A DNA stretch of 64,000 bases. Source: Bacteroidota bacterium. Lineage in GTDB: Bacteria > Bacteroidota > Bacteroidia > Bacteroidales > Dysgonomonadaceae. The notes below the pieces were generated by a model. That model searched no databases. It saw only the letters and a program-made list of their open reading frames with translations, and was not told the origin of the DNA. Location of the stretch: the NCBI GenBank assembly GCA_023437305.1, contig JAEZGN010000020.1, positions 1 to 64,000 on the forward strand. Reading direction: 5' to 3'. Shown here in pieces: positions 1 through 6,450 of the stretch (positions are counted from its first letter, which is position 1; the number at the start of each line of letters is the position of its first letter). A program made the translations under genes and the position numbers.

Positions 1-283
1 TCCATTGCTGACCCCAATCCCTTAAATTTTGTAATCTTGATCTTAGTTCCTCAAAATTGTCTACAAAGTTTTCAAAGTCATTCGTATACCATTTTATGTT
101 CTTCTTATCTTCATCGGTGATGTCTGCATAATCGATTTCACCTAATACGTTTCTAAGGGTTACATTAAAGTCCTTAATTACTTTATCTATGTAATCACAA
201 TTATAATTAGGTTGTTGATCTATCTTCAATAAACCTTCAGATGTTGGAAACCCATATTTTTCTTTTAGTTCTTCCGTTCCCAT
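1..283 (-). CDS. Hypothetical protein, 3' end beyond the window
   Basis: An open frame of 94 codons runs from an ATG at 283-281 off the left edge, so the C-terminus is missing. The visible part begins MGTEELKEKYGF and is rich in Asp, Glu, Asn and aromatic residues, with a mostly helical, soluble look and no signal peptide or membrane segment. I do not recognise a family. It lies on the same strand as the small genes up to 2404 and probably belongs to the same mobile-element transcription unit. Codon use is AT-rich, like those neighbours. I infer it is a real gene from the uninterrupted frame and the following non-coding spacer. Confidence 0.6.
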   Translation of the reverse strand, partial: MGTEELKEKYGFPTSEGLLKIDQQPNYNCDYIDKVIKDFNVTLRNVLGEIDYADITDEDKKNIKWYTNDFENFVDNFEELRSRLQNLRDWGQQW

Positions 284-377
284 ATATTTAAGTTTTTACT
301 ATTCAATTAAAAAGCATTCCGAATTATCACAACTCAGAATGCCTAAATGCAAATTCTAATTGCTTTTAGCAAAGTAG

Positions 378-446
378 TGGATAACAGAGGAATCGAACCA
401 TCATCACGGTAGCTAACCGTTGCTTTGCCATTAAGCTATGTTACCC
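378..446 (-). tRNA. Degenerate tRNA gene or tRNA-like element, isotype uncertain
   Basis: Read on the minus strand, a 7-bp acceptor stem (GGGTAAC with GTTATCC), a D stem (GCTT/AAGC), a likely anticodon stem with loop TTAGCTA, and a T loop TTCGATT are all present. The total is only 69 nt, the variable region is about 2 nt, and the T stem has two mismatches beside the loop-proximal G-C pairs. Taken literally the loop reads anticodon AGC, which is unusual in bacteria, so I do not assign an isotype. It may be a decayed mobile-element tRNA. Confidence 0.5.
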
Positions 447-534
447 GAATATGCCCCACCGCTGTGAGGCGTTACTGTAAATTTCAATTTATATATCCTT
501 TTAAATTACTACAGGCATATTTGAACACCTCCTT

Positions 535-831
535 TCACTGGTTAATATTAAATTTAACTTTTTCTCCATGCAGATAATAATTTCCTCTATGCTCACAAAC
601 CCCTCTACCACTTTTAGAATGATACAGTTCGCATTCTTGTTTTTTGCATTCGTTTCGTTCAACAACTTCTCCAAGATAAGAACACCATATATGATTTTCT
701 TTTTGAGAATATATAGCCTCAATTAGTTCTATTTCATCTAAACCTTCTTCTTTAGCAGAATTAATATGATATTCTAGTTCATAACAGTGAGTATCATCTT
801 CATTGCTGAAATACAATTTTTCTTTTTCCAT
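535..831 (-). CDS. Small Cys-rich hypothetical protein
   Basis: A 98-residue protein beginning MEKEKLYFSNEDD. The N-terminal half is acidic and helical; the C-terminal half (about residues 50-98) holds four Cys, including a C-x4-C pair and a later C-x-H, followed by an aromatic YYLHG segment. This spacing suggests a small metal-binding or ribbon-like fold, but I cannot name the family. No signal peptide is seen. It is flanked by tRNA-like elements and transcribed with the other small minus-strand genes of the presumed mobile element. The start is the only ATG with an upstream AT-rich spacer. Confidence 0.6.
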   Translation of the reverse strand: MEKEKLYFSNEDDTHCYELEYHINSAKEEGLDEIELIEAIYSQKENHIWCSYLGEVVERNECKKQECELYHSKSGRGVCEHRGNYYLHGEKVKFNINQ

Positions 832-864
832 ATCTTTATTTGTTTATATTTCCATTACTCTCTT

Positions 865-901
865 TAAAATAAGCAGTGCTATCTTCACAGACAACACTAC
901 T
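865..901 (-). terminator. Intrinsic terminator-like hairpin
   Basis: On the minus strand a 13-bp stem (872-884 with 889-901; three positions are G-U pairs) closes a 4-nt loop and is followed by TATTTT. It lies just upstream of the 535-831 gene and would end transcripts coming from the tRNA-like region. Confidence 0.55.
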
Positions 902-921
902 CGAAACATTAATTATAAATA

Positions 922-943
922 TAAAAATCACTCTTTTAAGAGT
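922..943 (-). terminator. Possible second terminator hairpin
   Basis: Minus-strand ACTCTT/AAGAGT pairing (930-943) is followed by GATTTTTAT. The loop is very short, so it is weaker than the hairpin at 865-901. The rest of 832-1073 has no gene that I can see; it also holds an imperfect palindrome around 990-1012 (TATCATA...TATGATA). Confidence 0.35.
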
Positions 944-1073
944 ATCGTTCTCGTGCGTGTTCCGATGTAAACGCTTACTATCATATCGAGTACTTGCTCG
1001 GTATGATACGAGATAAAAGCTACCTTATTAATATTATTTGAAAATGTAATTAGTTAGTTGAAGTAGCTTTTAG

Positions 1074-1160
1074 CTGCTATGGGAGGACTCGAACCTCCGA
1101 CCCGTTTCTTTTTGGGTGCATTACTGCGACCTGCGCTCTGTCCACCTGAGCTACATAGCA
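1074..1160 (-). tRNA. Class II-like tRNA gene, isotype not assigned
   Basis: The minus strand shows a 7-bp acceptor stem (TGCTATG with CATAGCA), a perfect D stem (GCTC/GAGC), a perfect T arm (GGAGG, TTCGAGT, CCTCC) and a 36-nt central section containing a variable-arm-like stem ACCC/GGGT. The length of 87 nt fits a long-variable-arm tRNA. The anticodon stem cannot be drawn without mismatches. GTA (Tyr) in loop CAGTAAT and GCA in TCGCAGT are both possible, so I leave the isotype open. The T1-A72 end pair is unusual. Confidence 0.6.
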
Positions 1161-1174
1161 TCCTTTATTATCTA

Positions 1175-1232
1175 TTCGCATAGGGTTACTTTTCCACCAT
1201 ACCCCAAAGTCATTTAATCTTTCGATATGCGA
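1175..1232 (-). other. tRNA-like stem remnant
   Basis: A 7-bp stem TCGCATA/TATGCGA encloses about 43 nt, followed by A on the minus strand as a tRNA discriminator would be. No TTCGA T loop is present, so it is at best a decayed tRNA-like hairpin. It is listed because it sits between two better tRNA-like elements. Confidence 0.25.
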
Positions 1233-1327
1233 TTATCATTTCATTCTTTCTTGTCACTTTCTTTTAAGACCTCGGTTATATTTTTAGCGAGTGAAAGCTT
1301 TACAGTACGGCAAGAACTCTTTATTTG

Positions 1328-1368
1328 TGCTGCAAGTGGAATCGAACCACTTAGAAAACCATTGCAGC
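1328..1368 (-). ncRNA. tRNA-like minihelix lacking D and anticodon arms
   Basis: On the minus strand a perfect 7-bp acceptor-type stem (GCTGCAA with TTGCAGC, then A) is joined through about 11 nt to a perfect T-stem (GTGG/CCAC) with the canonical T loop TTCGATT. There is no room for D or anticodon arms; the element is 41 nt long. It could be a tRNA that lost its middle by deletion, or a deliberate tRNA mimic. The base pairing and the T loop are intact, whereas decay would be expected to disturb them too. Confidence 0.45.
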
Positions 1369-1385
1369 TAATTTTTAAGGATATA

Positions 1386-1523
1386 TTACTTTAGGAAAGT
1401 TTCATCGTTAGGGTCTATTTCATCTGCTTGGTAGTAGGATATGCAGTAAAGAAATATGCCTGTTACTATGCCAACTATTACAATGAATAATGCGAATGAT
1501 AAAAGTGCGAATAAGAGTTCCAT
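1386..1523 (-). CDS. Small single-span membrane protein
   Basis: A 45-residue frame starting MELLFALLSFALF. Residues 2-30 form one hydrophobic membrane helix; the tail (SYYQADEIDPNDE) is acidic. It is too short for family assignment. It lies 2 bp downstream of the 1526-1687 gene on the same strand, so co-translation is likely. The position beside other tiny membrane genes in a mobile element could fit a lysis or exclusion role, but nothing in the sequence proves that. Confidence 0.5.
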   Translation of the reverse strand: MELLFALLSFALFIVIVGIVTGIFLYCISYYQADEIDPNDETFLK

Positions 1524-1525
1524 AG

Positions 1526-1687
1526 TTATTTTATTTGATATGTGGGTACTTCGTGTTGTTTCATTTCAGTAAGAGCTTCTACTTGCCTTTTGCAGTCTAT
1601 TGCACATTTAACCATATAACCAAGGCAACCTAACATGATAGCTGCAATGAGTATTGTCTTTAGCGGGTTTATGCTTTTCTTTTTCAT
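1526..1687 (-). CDS. Small membrane-anchored protein
   Basis: A 53-residue frame with a Lys-rich start (MKKKSINPLK), a hydrophobic helix at about 9-27 and a polar, charged tail (CKRQVEALTEMKQHE). The start ATG overlaps the stop of the upstream 1684-2037 gene as ATGA, the usual arrangement for coupled translation, which supports it being real. No family is recognised. It may be a short anchored protein with its tail outside or inside the cytoplasmic membrane; topology is not decided. Confidence 0.55.
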   Translation of the reverse strand: MKKKSINPLKTILIAAIMLGCLGYMVKCAIDCKRQVEALTEMKQHEVPTYQIK

Positions 1688-2037
1688 GAATATTGCTTTT
1701 CAGTTTCGTACTCTTCCTCTTCCTTATAATTCAGTTCGCCGATACCATCAGATAGTAGGCTGTTAAGTCTTCCTTTGTACTCCTCGATAGACTTCCAATC
1801 ATCATCTACCTTATACATAACATATACGTTTTTAAGTTGTATACTGCGATATTTAGAGCCTCTATAATTAGCTTCTACATCTACTCTAATACCATTAGTA
1901 CATTCGAACGATCTTAGTCTATGTCCTTCATAGCTGTAGATATCCAAATCAGACATAATAAGCTTCACTAGTTTGTCTATCGACTCATCTGTAAGACAAG
2001 GTTTGAAATCCTGTATATCTATTTTTAGTGCTCCCAT
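1684..2037 (-). CDS. Hypothetical protein of mobile-element module
   Basis: A 117-residue soluble protein beginning MGALKIDIQDFK, with alternating charged and hydrophobic residues in the middle (ECTNGIRVDVEANYRG, QLKNVYVMYKVDDDW) that suggest a small alpha/beta fold. The C-terminal tail is very acidic (YKEEEEYETE). I do not recognise it. It sits 2 bp after the stop of the excisionase-like gene 2040-2222 and its stop overlaps the next start, so the genes from 2404 down to 1386 look like one operon driven from the switch region. Confidence 0.6.
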   Translation of the reverse strand: MGALKIDIQDFKPCLTDESIDKLVKLIMSDLDIYSYEGHRLRSFECTNGIRVDVEANYRGSKYRSIQLKNVYVMYKVDDDWKSIEEYKGRLNSLLSDGIGELNYKEEEEYETEKQYS

Positions 2038-2039
2038 GG

Positions 2040-2222
2040 TTATTTTGTATTTAGTGATAATGATGATTTCTTATTTATATAATCCTCTATCCATTCTAGT
2101 TTATAGCGATACTCAGAACCTACTTTCAGATATTGCAGACCTTGTTTTCTCAATCGTGGAATCGTTTCATCCGATATAGAGAATATTCTCATTACATCTT
2201 TATTTGTAAGTAAAGCGTCCAT
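2040..2222 (-). CDS. Small helix-turn-helix protein, excisionase/MerR-like
   Basis: A 60-residue protein. Residues 4-50 (LLTNKDVMRIFSISDETIPRLRKQGL, then YLKVGSEYRYKLEWIEDYI) match the pattern of the winged HTH_17 domain found in excisionases: an N-terminal helix-turn-helix, then a short wing where the residue string 'KVG..YRY' contacts DNA, then a helix. Such proteins bind att or promoter DNA in phages and conjugative elements. It begins 2 bp after the stop of 2225-2404, so the two are co-transcribed from the operator-controlled promoter. Role as excisionase or as a transcription factor cannot be told apart here. Confidence 0.7.
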   Translation of the reverse strand: MDALLTNKDVMRIFSISDETIPRLRKQGLQYLKVGSEYRYKLEWIEDYINKKSSLSLNTK

Positions 2223-2224
2223 GA

Positions 2225-2404
2225 TTAGTCCTCAACTTTAAGTTCTACACCTCCAAATTTCTCAATGGCAATTTTTCTTGTCTCCTCTGCTTTCTTAGAA
2301 TATACACCACCTTTTAATTGTGCGGATACAGTATTTCGGTGTAGTCCTACAACTTTTGCTATCTCAGTGATATAATTGTGCTTTACAAGTATTTCTGCTT
2401 TCAT
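2225..2404 (-). CDS. Small DNA-binding protein (HTH), first gene of minus-strand operon
   Basis: A 59-residue protein beginning MKAEILVKHNYITEIAKVVG. Residues 11-32 (YITEIAKVVGLHRNTVSAQLKG) read as a helix-turn-helix with a recognition helix HRNTVSAQLKGG; the rest is a basic helix. It resembles small Cro-like or phage regulatory proteins. Its promoter overlaps two operator palindromes (see 2444-2508). As the first gene opposite a CI/LexA-type repressor, a Cro-like role is a fair inference, but a host-gene-like regulator of other element functions is possible. Confidence 0.6.
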   Translation of the reverse strand: MKAEILVKHNYITEIAKVVGLHRNTVSAQLKGGVYSKKAEETRKIAIEKFGGVELKVED

Positions 2405-2443
2405 ATCTAATTATTATTATTAAATTTGCACATGTTTATACTG

Positions 2444-2508
2444 CAAATATACTAACTATAATTAGTATTAAAAATAAATACACTAATTATTATTAGTGTT
2501 TAACTTTA
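2444..2508. promoter_or_regulatory. Divergent switch region with two operator palindromes
   Basis: On the minus strand, TATATTTG (2451-2444) is a good -7 box for the 2404 operon. A palindromic site ACTAACTATAATTAGT lies at 2451-2466 and a longer one (8-bp arms ACACTAAT/ATTAGTGT, 4-bp centre) at 2480-2499. On the plus strand TAACTTTA (2501-2508) directly follows the second site and may be a weak -7 box for the 2546 gene. The same palindrome occurs before the repressor gene (3630-3645), so it is probably the repressor's operator. Confidence 0.65.
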
Positions 2509-2545
2509 TTTAAGAATACGTAGCGTTTTAACTTAAAATTTGGGG

Positions 2546-3091
2546 ATGGAAAATAGAGATACTGAGGTAAGAATTTACAGGGAATTGGAAGCCGGGATTG
2601 TAACTGTATTTTATATAGAAGAATTAATAGATACCCAAACTAGAAGACAAAAATTATATTCTGGGATACTAGCTTTATTGTCTAGTGGTGGAGGATTATC
2701 AGCTATCATTCAGATTATGAATGGAAATATTATATCAAAAGTATTGTCTATACTTTTACCTTTTTTAGCTGCTATATCAATAATATTTAATCAATTTAGT
2801 TCGATATGGATAAGGAGCGCAAACGAGATGTCTAAATTATCAAAATTGTATGGAGACTATATAAGGTATTCAGACTCATTGCATAATATATTTGCATTAT
2901 ATAGATCTGATGAAATAAATGAAAAGAAAGCTTTATTAATGCTTAAGGAGGTAAACTCTAATTTTGCTGATAATAAGATAGAAGGAAGCATTATTTTTGG
3001 TAATATATCCAATAATAGCAAGGAATATAAAAGGTCTGTTGAAAAACAGATAGAATATTTAAACTCAATATATAATTATGATGGGAAATAA
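2546..3091 (+). CDS. Two-helix membrane protein, SLATT-like
   Basis: A 181-residue protein, taken from the ATG at 2546 rather than an in-frame TTG 6 bp upstream. After a short charged N-terminus come two hydrophobic helices (about 37-57 and 63-84) and then a long cytoplasmic helical domain (SANEMSKLSKLYGDYIRYSD onward). This layout, two adjacent spans then a helix with a Leu/Tyr repeat, resembles SLATT-type effectors, which in other systems act as membrane-disrupting partners of nucleotide-sensing or nuclease modules. No such sensor gene is next to it. It lies between two repressor operators, so it may be expressed in the quiescent state as an exclusion or abortive-infection factor. Family call is tentative. 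Confidence 0.6.
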   Translation: MENRDTEVRIYRELEAGIVTVFYIEELIDTQTRRQKLYSGILALLSSGGGLSAIIQIMNGNIISKVLSILLPFLAAISIIFNQFSSIWIRSANEMSKLSKLYGDYIRYSDSLHNIFALYRSDEINEKKALLMLKEVNSNFADNKIEGSIIFGNISNNSKEYKRSVEKQIEYLNSIYNYDGK

Positions 3092-3242
3092 TACTAACAA
3101 AGGAAAGGTAAAGACTTATTCTCTAAACCCAAAGCCAGGTAGGACTGATATTCCTACAAACACTAGACCAAATGATGATAAATATAAACAAGATAAATCA
3201 AATCCAAAACCGGGCAGGACGAGTCCACCTAAGGATAAATAA
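3078..3242 (+). CDS. Tiny polar protein with a repeated NPKPGRT motif
   Basis: A 54-residue frame (53 from the second ATG at 3081) overlapping the end of the 2TM gene by 14 bp. It is Lys/Asn/Pro-rich with no hydrophobic stretch. The heptad NPKPGRT occurs twice (about residues 17-23 and 43-49), each followed by a short S/D-P-P/T string. It is probably disordered. The overlap with the membrane-protein gene and the strict frame suggest coupled translation. I do not recognise a family; it might be a partner or antidote of the 2TM protein, which is inference only. Confidence 0.5.
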   Translation: MMGNNTNKGKVKTYSLNPKPGRTDIPTNTRPNDDKYKQDKSNPKPGRTSPPKDK

Positions 3243-3248
3243 GTTGAT

Positions 3249-3500
3249 TTATTTATAAAAGAAGTTTGGGAGTTTACGTATTGATATATTTTCAATTCCC
3301 ATGCTTTTGCATGTTTCATAAATACGATTGGCTAATGTTATAGTATCGATTTTTGGATTATTTTTAATATCCATCTTTATTACTTTTGATAATAACAATA
3401 GCTTATCGTGATTTATCATTGATCTATTTATAATGCACCTTTGATATATAATTATTAATATCAATATAATAATTATCCCGGATAAAATACAATACAACAT
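3249..3500 (-). CDS. Single-span membrane protein, hypothetical
   Basis: An 83-residue protein: a strongly hydrophobic N-terminal helix (residues 2-19, Ile/Leu-rich), a basic turn (YQRCIINR) and then a soluble helical region of about 60 residues (DKLLLLSKVIKMDIKNNPK...). It is on the opposite strand to its neighbours and faces away from the repressor gene. The hairpin at 3524-3554 lies just upstream of its start. No family is recognised. Confidence 0.5.
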   Translation of the reverse strand: MLYCILSGIIIILILIIIYQRCIINRSMINHDKLLLLSKVIKMDIKNNPKIDTITLANRIYETCKSMGIENISIRKLPNFFYK

Positions 3501-3523
3501 AAAACATAAATATTAAAACAGAA

Positions 3524-3554
3524 AGCAGCATACAAATTGGGGTTGCATACTGCT
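3524..3554. repeat. Inverted repeat between divergent genes
   Basis: Arms AGCAGCATACAA and TTGCATACTGCT pair over 12 bp with two mismatches around a 7-nt loop. There is no strong U-tract on either side. It could be a weak bidirectional terminator or a leader hairpin of the 3249-3500 gene. Confidence 0.4.
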
Positions 3555-3629
3555 CTCAAGGTTTAAACCTAATTTCTTAATTTATTGCAATCGCCCCAAT
3601 TGATTACAATACAAATATACAATATATAT

Positions 3630-3645
3630 ACTAATAATTATTAGT
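3630..3645. promoter_or_regulatory. Operator palindrome upstream of repressor gene
   Basis: ACTAATAATTATTAGT is a perfect 16-bp palindrome ending 17 bp before the repressor start codon. It shares the ACTAAT...ATTAGT half-sites with the two sites at 2451-2466 and 2480-2499. This spacing fits autorepression of 3663-4370. Confidence 0.65.
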
Positions 3646-3662
3646 GTATTTGGATTTTAACT

Positions 3663-4370
3663 ATGGAAAAAGAAAATTTACCAATAAGAATTGCTTTTGA
3701 GTATCTTAAGAGCAAAGGAATCGTTCATACACAAAAAGACGTTTCTTTGAAACTGAATATTGCAACAAGCAATTTATCTAAAGCATTTAATGGAGACTCT
3801 GAATATTTAACTCGTGGGTTTGTAGAAAAATTCAATAAATATTTTAATAGTATATTTAATGAAGATTGGTTGCTTACCGGAGAAGGAGACATGCTAAAAA
3901 CAAAAAGCGAAATTACACCAAAAGCAGAAGGTGATTATATGATGGTAGAGTATGTTGATCTCCGAGCAAGTGCCGGAAGGCTTGGTGGTGCTGATATAGA
4001 TTTATTACCTGAGACGCATATAAGGTTGGTCCCTAAAGAGTATAAGAATGGCGGTTTTCTAGTCGTAAGAGTTGATGGAGATTCTATGGATGATGGAACT
4101 AAGCGTTCTTTATGCGATGGTGATGAAGTCCTTATTAAAGAGAAGAAAGATTTTCAGGTAAAAGACCTACCAATCAAGAAGACTGTGTTTGTAATTACGT
4201 CAAGAGAAGGGAATGTACTAAAGCAGATTAAAGAAATAAATACAGAAGAAGGATATATTATTTGCCATTCATTTAATCCGATATATCCGGACTTTAAAAT
4301 GGAGCTCTCAGACATATATCAGATCTTTATTGTTTGCAAGGTAGTGGCAAGGCAAATAAGCCTTATTTAA
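3663..4370 (+). CDS. LexA/CI-type self-cleaving repressor (HTH plus S24 peptidase)
   Basis: A 235-residue protein. Residues 6-75 form an XRE-like helix-turn-helix domain (IAFEYLKSKGIVHTQKDVSLKL, then TSNLSKAFNGD). The C-terminal part is an S24 signal-peptidase-like domain: the likely cleavage bond is A104-G105 in LRASAG, the nucleophile is S141 in VDGDSMDDG, and the general base is K187 in REGNVLKQI. All key residues of RecA-stimulated autocleavage are present. It should repress the divergent promoters at 2444-2508 and its own gene through the operator at 3630-3645, and be inactivated in the SOS response. This is the strongest single sign that 1-4400 belongs to an inducible mobile element. 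Confidence 0.9.
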   Translation: MEKENLPIRIAFEYLKSKGIVHTQKDVSLKLNIATSNLSKAFNGDSEYLTRGFVEKFNKYFNSIFNEDWLLTGEGDMLKTKSEITPKAEGDYMMVEYVDLRASAGRLGGADIDLLPETHIRLVPKEYKNGGFLVVRVDGDSMDDGTKRSLCDGDEVLIKEKKDFQVKDLPIKKTVFVITSREGNVLKQIKEINTEEGYIICHSFNPIYPDFKMELSDIYQIFIVCKVVARQISLI

Positions 4371-4442
4371 TTACTGTCTCGGCTCTATTTCGGACATATA
4401 TATGTAAGTAATTGATATAAAGAAAATAACAAATTCCCGGCT

Positions 4443-4532
4443 GTGCTACAGGGGAAGCTGCTGATGAAGCGGCTTTCGCTGTTAGAAAGCCTTACTTCAT
4501 TAATCTTCGGATTGCAAATCCGAAGAGGCGAG
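4443..4532. repeat. 90-bp dispersed repeat, copy 1
   Basis: From GTGCTACAGGGGAAG to GAGGCGAG. It is nearly identical (two differences) to copy 2 at 6451-6540; together they flank the 4683-6371 lipoprotein gene. Inside are a terminator-like hairpin (AAGC-GCT..AGCGGCTTT) and the palindrome CGGATTGCAAATCCG. The rest of the 4371-4682 gap is AT-rich, with a small GCAGAA/TTCTGC hairpin at 4634-4649 just before the lipoprotein gene. Confidence 0.8.
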
Positions 4533-4682
4533 AATGAACAATCGTTTATTTAGATTCGTTAAATATATATACCTACTAATACGAATTCTAAATATTTGCC
4601 TAGAATAACTTAATATAAAAGTATCTATTATGCAGAAGAATTTCTGCCAGCTTAATTTTTTATTAAATAAAATTCTATGCCT

Positions 4683-6371
4683 ATGAAAAAGAATCTCTAC
4701 ATGACTATTCTATCAATAGCAGCTTTACTGCTTGGCTGTACTGATAGTGAAAATGAATTGGTAACAGATGATTATTCTAATGAGAAAACGACCAAAGGTA
4801 TGGTCAGTCCTATTTTAGGAAAAGAATCTTCCAGTAATCCCAATTTATATTATTATTGGGATGATTGGAGTAAAGTGAATAACATCTTCCTCAATAGAGA
4901 AGGTGAAATTGATCCTCCTTGGTATATTAATTTTGGAAATTCGATGAGAATCCCAGAAAATATTAGAATAGATGTTAAAAAGGAGGATGGATGGATAATG
5001 TTAGGACATACGTTGGAGAGATTGAATCTTGCAGAACCTAATTATATGCTTTTTTATAACAAGAAAACAGGTATTCTGAAAGGTTTTTATTTCTCTGATG
5101 CGGCAGAACAAAACCAGAATGTGAAGTGGGTTTTAAGTACATCACAACCTTCTTCTCTTTTGCCGGCTAATGAAAGAGTCTCCAATCTAAGCAGTCAGGG
5201 ACAGACGTATGCAATAACATCAAATATTGTCATTCCGAATGTAATCAGCTCCGAAGGTCCTCTTTATCAAGGTTGGAATTGTTTTACTTTTGAATTACCT
5301 TATGGCACTTTAAACCAAAATCCAATTATCAGTATTACAGGATACAGCATTAATCGATATGAATTAACAGGTACAGGAACATTTTCCGGTCAAGTTGTAG
5401 TTCCGACAACAGTGACTTCTAACAGCTTGGATTCATGGAAAAGTTTTCTTAGCATGACATCTAGCTTTACAGGGGCAACGAGTACTTTTGCTAACTTATT
5501 TAAAAAGGATAATAAGACGTCAAGAGATCTTACCTCTAGCGGATTGTTAAATGAACATAACAAATCAACAAAAAGTATTATAGGAACTATAGGAATTATA
5601 AATTCGGCAGTTTCAATAGCCTCTAGCTTACTTGGTGGTGCGTCTTTCTTTACATCAAAAAAGGAAACTGTCATCCAAAGATATGATTTCAGTGGTAATA
5701 TTAAATTAACAGGAGAGATTATTGGTAAGTTTGATGGGTTAATTAAGTCTATAGACAATATAGATCTTGGGCTGTTAAACAATAATGAAGTACTAGGTGT
5801 CTGGGGTCTTAAGGAATTACCGAAAATAACAATTAACAAGTATTCTTTTGTAAGCTCTTATAGTGTTCCTGTAGATACTGAAATGTATGATGTTTATCGA
5901 TATCTTTACATAAAACCTGAAGTAAAAAAAGAATCAATAATAATCAATCCAGCCTTACTTCCTTTAATTAAGGACTATAAAGTTACTGTTGGCGATGTAA
6001 TATCTACTAATAGCAGTGATAAAAAAATACGAGGTTTAAAATATGAACAAATCCAAAATGACTGGTATAGTGCTAATACTGAAAATGGTGGTCTCAAATT
6101 ACGGAATAATATTTTTCCTGCGGGCTATATGTATTTACGTGATACTAATACTGTGGATTTCTATATGTCATTCTTAAATACTTTTCCAGAAATTTATGTT
6201 AGTGTTTTGGTTGAAATAGAATATAATGATGGAAGCATACTTTCTTCGAGTAGAGTATTTAGGGTTAATGGGTCAATCTATGATAACTCATATGATATTA
6301 TGAGATCAACTCCTAGATACACTCAATCTATATTTGTAGATTATCTTTTTATTGGCGATGGACGTTTTTAA
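4683..6371 (+). CDS. Large lipoprotein of unknown function
   Basis: The start is set at the ATG at 4683 (MKKNLYMTILSIAALLLGC), two codons after an earlier in-frame ATG, because it gives a standard lipoprotein signal with lipobox LLGC. The mature protein is about 545 residues. Near the middle is a Ser/Thr-rich region followed by a hydrophobic stretch (IIGTIGIINSAVSIASSLLGGASFF, around residues 297-321), unusual in a secreted lipoprotein and reminiscent of a membrane-inserting hairpin. The rest is beta-rich. I do not recognise a family. It is flanked by two near-identical 90-bp repeats (4443, 6451), so it may have arrived or be lost as a unit. Outer-membrane location is inferred from the lipid anchor. 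Confidence 0.7.
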   Translation: MKKNLYMTILSIAALLLGCTDSENELVTDDYSNEKTTKGMVSPILGKESSSNPNLYYYWDDWSKVNNIFLNREGEIDPPWYINFGNSMRIPENIRIDVKKEDGWIMLGHTLERLNLAEPNYMLFYNKKTGILKGFYFSDAAEQNQNVKWVLSTSQPSSLLPANERVSNLSSQGQTYAITSNIVIPNVISSEGPLYQGWNCFTFELPYGTLNQNPIISITGYSINRYELTGTGTFSGQVVVPTTVTSNSLDSWKSFLSMTSSFTGATSTFANLFKKDNKTSRDLTSSGLLNEHNKSTKSIIGTIGIINSAVSIASSLLGGASFFTSKKETVIQRYDFSGNIKLTGEIIGKFDGLIKSIDNIDLGLLNNNEVLGVWGLKELPKITINKYSFVSSYSVPVDTEMYDVYRYLYIKPEVKKESIIINPALLPLIKDYKVTVGDVISTNSSDKKIRGLKYEQIQNDWYSANTENGGLKLRNNIFPAGYMYLRDTNTVDFYMSFLNTFPEIYVSVLVEIEYNDGSILSSSRVFRVNGSIYDNSYDIMRSTPRYTQSIFVDYLFIGDGRF

Positions 6372-6450
6372 CATAAAATAACAGACTCCCATTTAATGTA
6401 AAATATCTTATTTTATTATGATAACATCGCTCAATTTTGTAGTATAACAT

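Noticed and set aside
5390..5839. 149-codon minus-strand frame within the large lipoprotein gene
   Set aside because: Opposite to a clear gene, no promoter, and typical shadow composition.
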